NCBI RefSeq assembly: GCF_006965545.2
Contig: NZ_CP041372.2
Coordinates: 2,790,001-2,854,000 of the forward strand
From: Paenalkalicoccus suaedae
Lineage (GTDB): Bacteria > Bacillota > Bacilli > Bacillales > Salisediminibacteriaceae
Direction: 5' to 3'
Length of the DNA stretch: 64,000 nucleotides
How positions within the stretch are numbered: the first letter of the stretch is position 1; every line of letters begins with the position of its first letter. The position numbers were made by a program, and so were the translations under genes. Positions 62,439-64,000 of the stretch are shown here, piece after piece. The notes under the pieces were generated by a model. It saw nothing but the letters and a program-made list of their open reading frames with translations. It searched no databases and was not told the origin of the DNA.

Positions 62439-62531
62439 GGAGAAACGCCTCCCTCTTCTTAGTAAGTAATGCATCAAAAGGCCATGAAGCCTTCTGATGG
62501 TAGATCCCTTATGTGAAAGAAAAATAAAAAA

Positions 62532-62557
62532 GGAGACAGGACACGTTGCCCGTCTCC
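62532..62557 (-). terminator. Hairpin between gapA and pgk
   Basis: Minus-strand GGAGACGGG/CCTGTCTCC stem followed by TTTTTTATTTT. It looks like a terminator and probably lowers transcription of pgk and later genes relative to gapA. Confidence 0.72.
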
Positions 62558-62596
62558 TAAAGGTTGATTCAGGATTGTGCTTTTTTTCTACCCGAA

Positions 62597-63604
62597 TTAT
62601 AGGCCTTTAGCTGCTACGTACTCAACTAGGCGTACAACCTGTGTAGAGTAACCAGTCTCGTTATCGTACCAAGAGATTACTTTAACCATGTTGTCTTCCA
62701 TAACCATTGTAGAAAGAGCATCGATTGTAGAAGCATAGTTGTTTCCGTTGTAGTCACGAGAAACAAGTGGCTCTTCGCTGTATCCTAGGATACCTTTAAG
62801 ATCGCCTTCAGCTGCTTCTTTGAATGCTGCGTTTAGCTCATCAGCAGTTACGTTAGTGTCTAGTTCAGCAACTAAGTCAACAAGAGAAACGTTAGGAGTT
62901 GGAACACGCATAGCTCCACCGTTTAGCTTGCCCTTTAGCTCAGGAAGTACTAGAGATACTGCCTTCGCTGCACCAGTTGATGTTGGGATGATAGACTCAG
63001 CAGCCGCACGAGCACGACGGTAGTCTTTGTGTGGTAAATCTAAGATGCTTTGGTCGTTTGTGTAAGAGTGAACAGTTGTCATCATTCCACGCTTAAGACC
63101 AAACTTATCGTTTAATACCTTCGCGAATGGAGCTAGGCAGTTAGTCGTACAAGATGCGTTAGAAATAACATCATGGTTAGCTGCATCGTACTTATCTTCG
63201 TTTACACCCATAACGATTGTTACATCTTCGTCAGTTGCAGGTGCAGAGATAACTACTTTCTTTGCTCCAGCTTCTAAGTGCTTCGCAGCAGCGTCGCGCT
63301 TTGTGAAGATACCAGTAGATTCTACTACGATTTCAGCTCCAAGCTCGCCCCACTTTAGGTTAGCTGGGTCTCTCTCAGCAGTTACAACGATTTCTTTCCC
63401 GTCAACTACTAGGTTATCACCCTTCGCTTCTACTGTTACGTCAAGCTTCCCGTGAACAGAATCATACTGAAGTAGGTGCGCTAGCATGTTAGCGTCCGTT
63501 AAGTCGTTTACTGCTACTACCTCTACGTTAGGGTTCTTTAGAGCTTGTCGGAATACGACACGTCCAATACGTCCAAAACCGTTAATACCAATCTTTGTTG
63601 CCAT
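62597..63604 (-). CDS. gapA: Glyceraldehyde-3-phosphate dehydrogenase
   Basis: NAD-dependent glycolytic enzyme. [16 protein letters not shown] binds NAD, the catalytic Cys152 is in [16 protein letters not shown], and [15 protein letters not shown] closes the protein. 335 residues. The second gene of the cggR-gapA operon, so it should be induced by glycolytic sugars. GGAGG precedes the ATG. Its place behind cggR marks it as the glycolytic GapA rather than the gluconeogenic GapB. Confidence 0.97.
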   Translation of the reverse strand: MATKIGINGFGRIGRVVFRQALKNPNVEVVAVNDLTDANMLAHLLQYDSVHGKLDVTVEAKGDNLVVDGKEIVVTAERDPANLKWGELGAEIVVESTGIFTKRDAAAKHLEAGAKKVVISAPATDEDVTIVMGVNEDKYDAANHDVISNASCTTNCLAPFAKVLNDKFGLKRGMMTTVHSYTNDQSILDLPHKDYRRARAAAESIIPTSTGAAKAVSLVLPELKGKLNGGAMRVPTPNVSLVDLVAELDTNVTADELNAAFKEAAEGDLKGILGYSEEPLVSRDYNGNNYASTIDALSTMVMEDNMVKVISWYDNETGYSTQVVRLVEYVAAKGL

Positions 63605-63708
63605 GATAAAATTCCTCCTTAAAGTAGGTAAATTTATATTTCAAAGGGGTTACCCTTGAATTAAAATGTGCCACTTAATACTCTTCACGTACTAAGCTAA
63701 AAATAAAC

Positions 63709-64000
63709 TTACAATTTCGCTAAAATTTCTTTAGCAGCTCCTTCATCGGTAATTAATACCTGACTTGGGCTTTTAATCAAATACGCTTGAATGGCTTCTG
63801 CTTTTGAAGCTCCGCCGGCAACCGCAATGATTGTGTTGATCGACTCAAGGTCGTTTAAATGCAGGCCAATTGTGGGTACTTTATGAACAATCTCACCAGA
63901 CTTATTAAAGTAATAGCCAAACGCTTCCGCTACAGCTTCTTTTTCTTTCAGCTTTGCTAAAACATCCTCTTCTGTATCACGCCTGTCTGCCATTGTCTGT
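63709..64000 (-). CDS. cggR: Central glycolytic genes regulator CggR (C-terminal end)
   Basis: Only the last 97 codons are in the window; the frame runs on past the edge. The stretch KEKEAVAEAFGYYFNKSGEI and the C-terminal QVLITDEGAAKEILAKL belong to the sugar-phosphate-binding domain of SorC/DeoR-type regulators. CggR represses its own operon and is released by fructose 1,6-bisphosphate. The identification rests on these segments and on gapA following 104 bp later. Confidence 0.9.
   Translation of the reverse strand, partial: QTMADRRDTEEDVLAKLKEKEAVAEAFGYYFNKSGEIVHKVPTIGLHLNDLESINTIIAVAGGASKAEAIQAYLIKSPSQVLITDEGAAKEILAKL

Overview
The window is chromosomal DNA of a Bacillaceae bacterium. 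The gene order matches blocks known from Bacillus subtilis: yunB-yunD-yunE-yunF, sufCDSUB, metNPQ, fadNAE, ssrA-smpB-rnr-est-secG and cggR-gapA-pgk-tpiA-gpmI-eno. Many proteins are acidic, which fits a halophilic or alkaliphilic member, but I cannot name the species. Almost every gene is on the minus strand. I see no phage, IS element, CRISPR array or tRNA.

Layout. 0-6.4 kb: yunB (cut by the window edge), folate/dTMP genes dfrA and thyA, an HD-GYP protein and yunDEF. 6.5-9.0 kb: Mn-catalase, a small membrane protein and a lipoprotein. 9.2-14.5 kb: SUF iron-sulfur assembly operon. 15.5-18.5 kb: methionine ABC importer behind a SAM riboswitch. 18.6-23.0 kb: MFS transporter, gcvH, an ArsC/Spx-like protein and a flavoprotein behind a Zur-type operator. 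24.1-30.2 kb: fadNAE beta-oxidation operon with a FadR box, then two small coat-type genes. 31.1-33.3 kb: a secY outside any ribosomal operon, and a FrnE/DsbA-like gene with an in-frame UGA in place of its first catalytic cysteine, followed by a SECIS-like hairpin (a probable selenoprotein). 33.4-41.2 kb: second SAM-riboswitch operon with a MetY-CoA-binding fusion, an SsuABC-type importer, an acetyl-CoA synthetase and homoserine dehydrogenase. 42-47 kb: ilvD, an M20 dipeptidase, a formate/nitrite channel and a lipoprotein. 47.3-53 kb: tmRNA, smpB, rnr, two esterases and secG. 53-56.7 kb: a Gfo/Idh oxidoreductase and an AbgT transporter. 57.6-64 kb: lower glycolysis and the end of cggR.

The large intergenic gaps are not empty. 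They hold several interspersed repeat families: family A (about 167 bp, strongly folding, nine full or partial copies, with compensatory stem changes), family B (about 200-270 bp, three copies, also folding), arrays with a 20-21-nt period, and a short element C built on the palindrome AGCTCTTCGAGCT. They recur in a fixed order behind gene 3' ends, forming composite cassettes. I do not recognise these families. Together with the predicted selenoprotein they are the most interesting content here.
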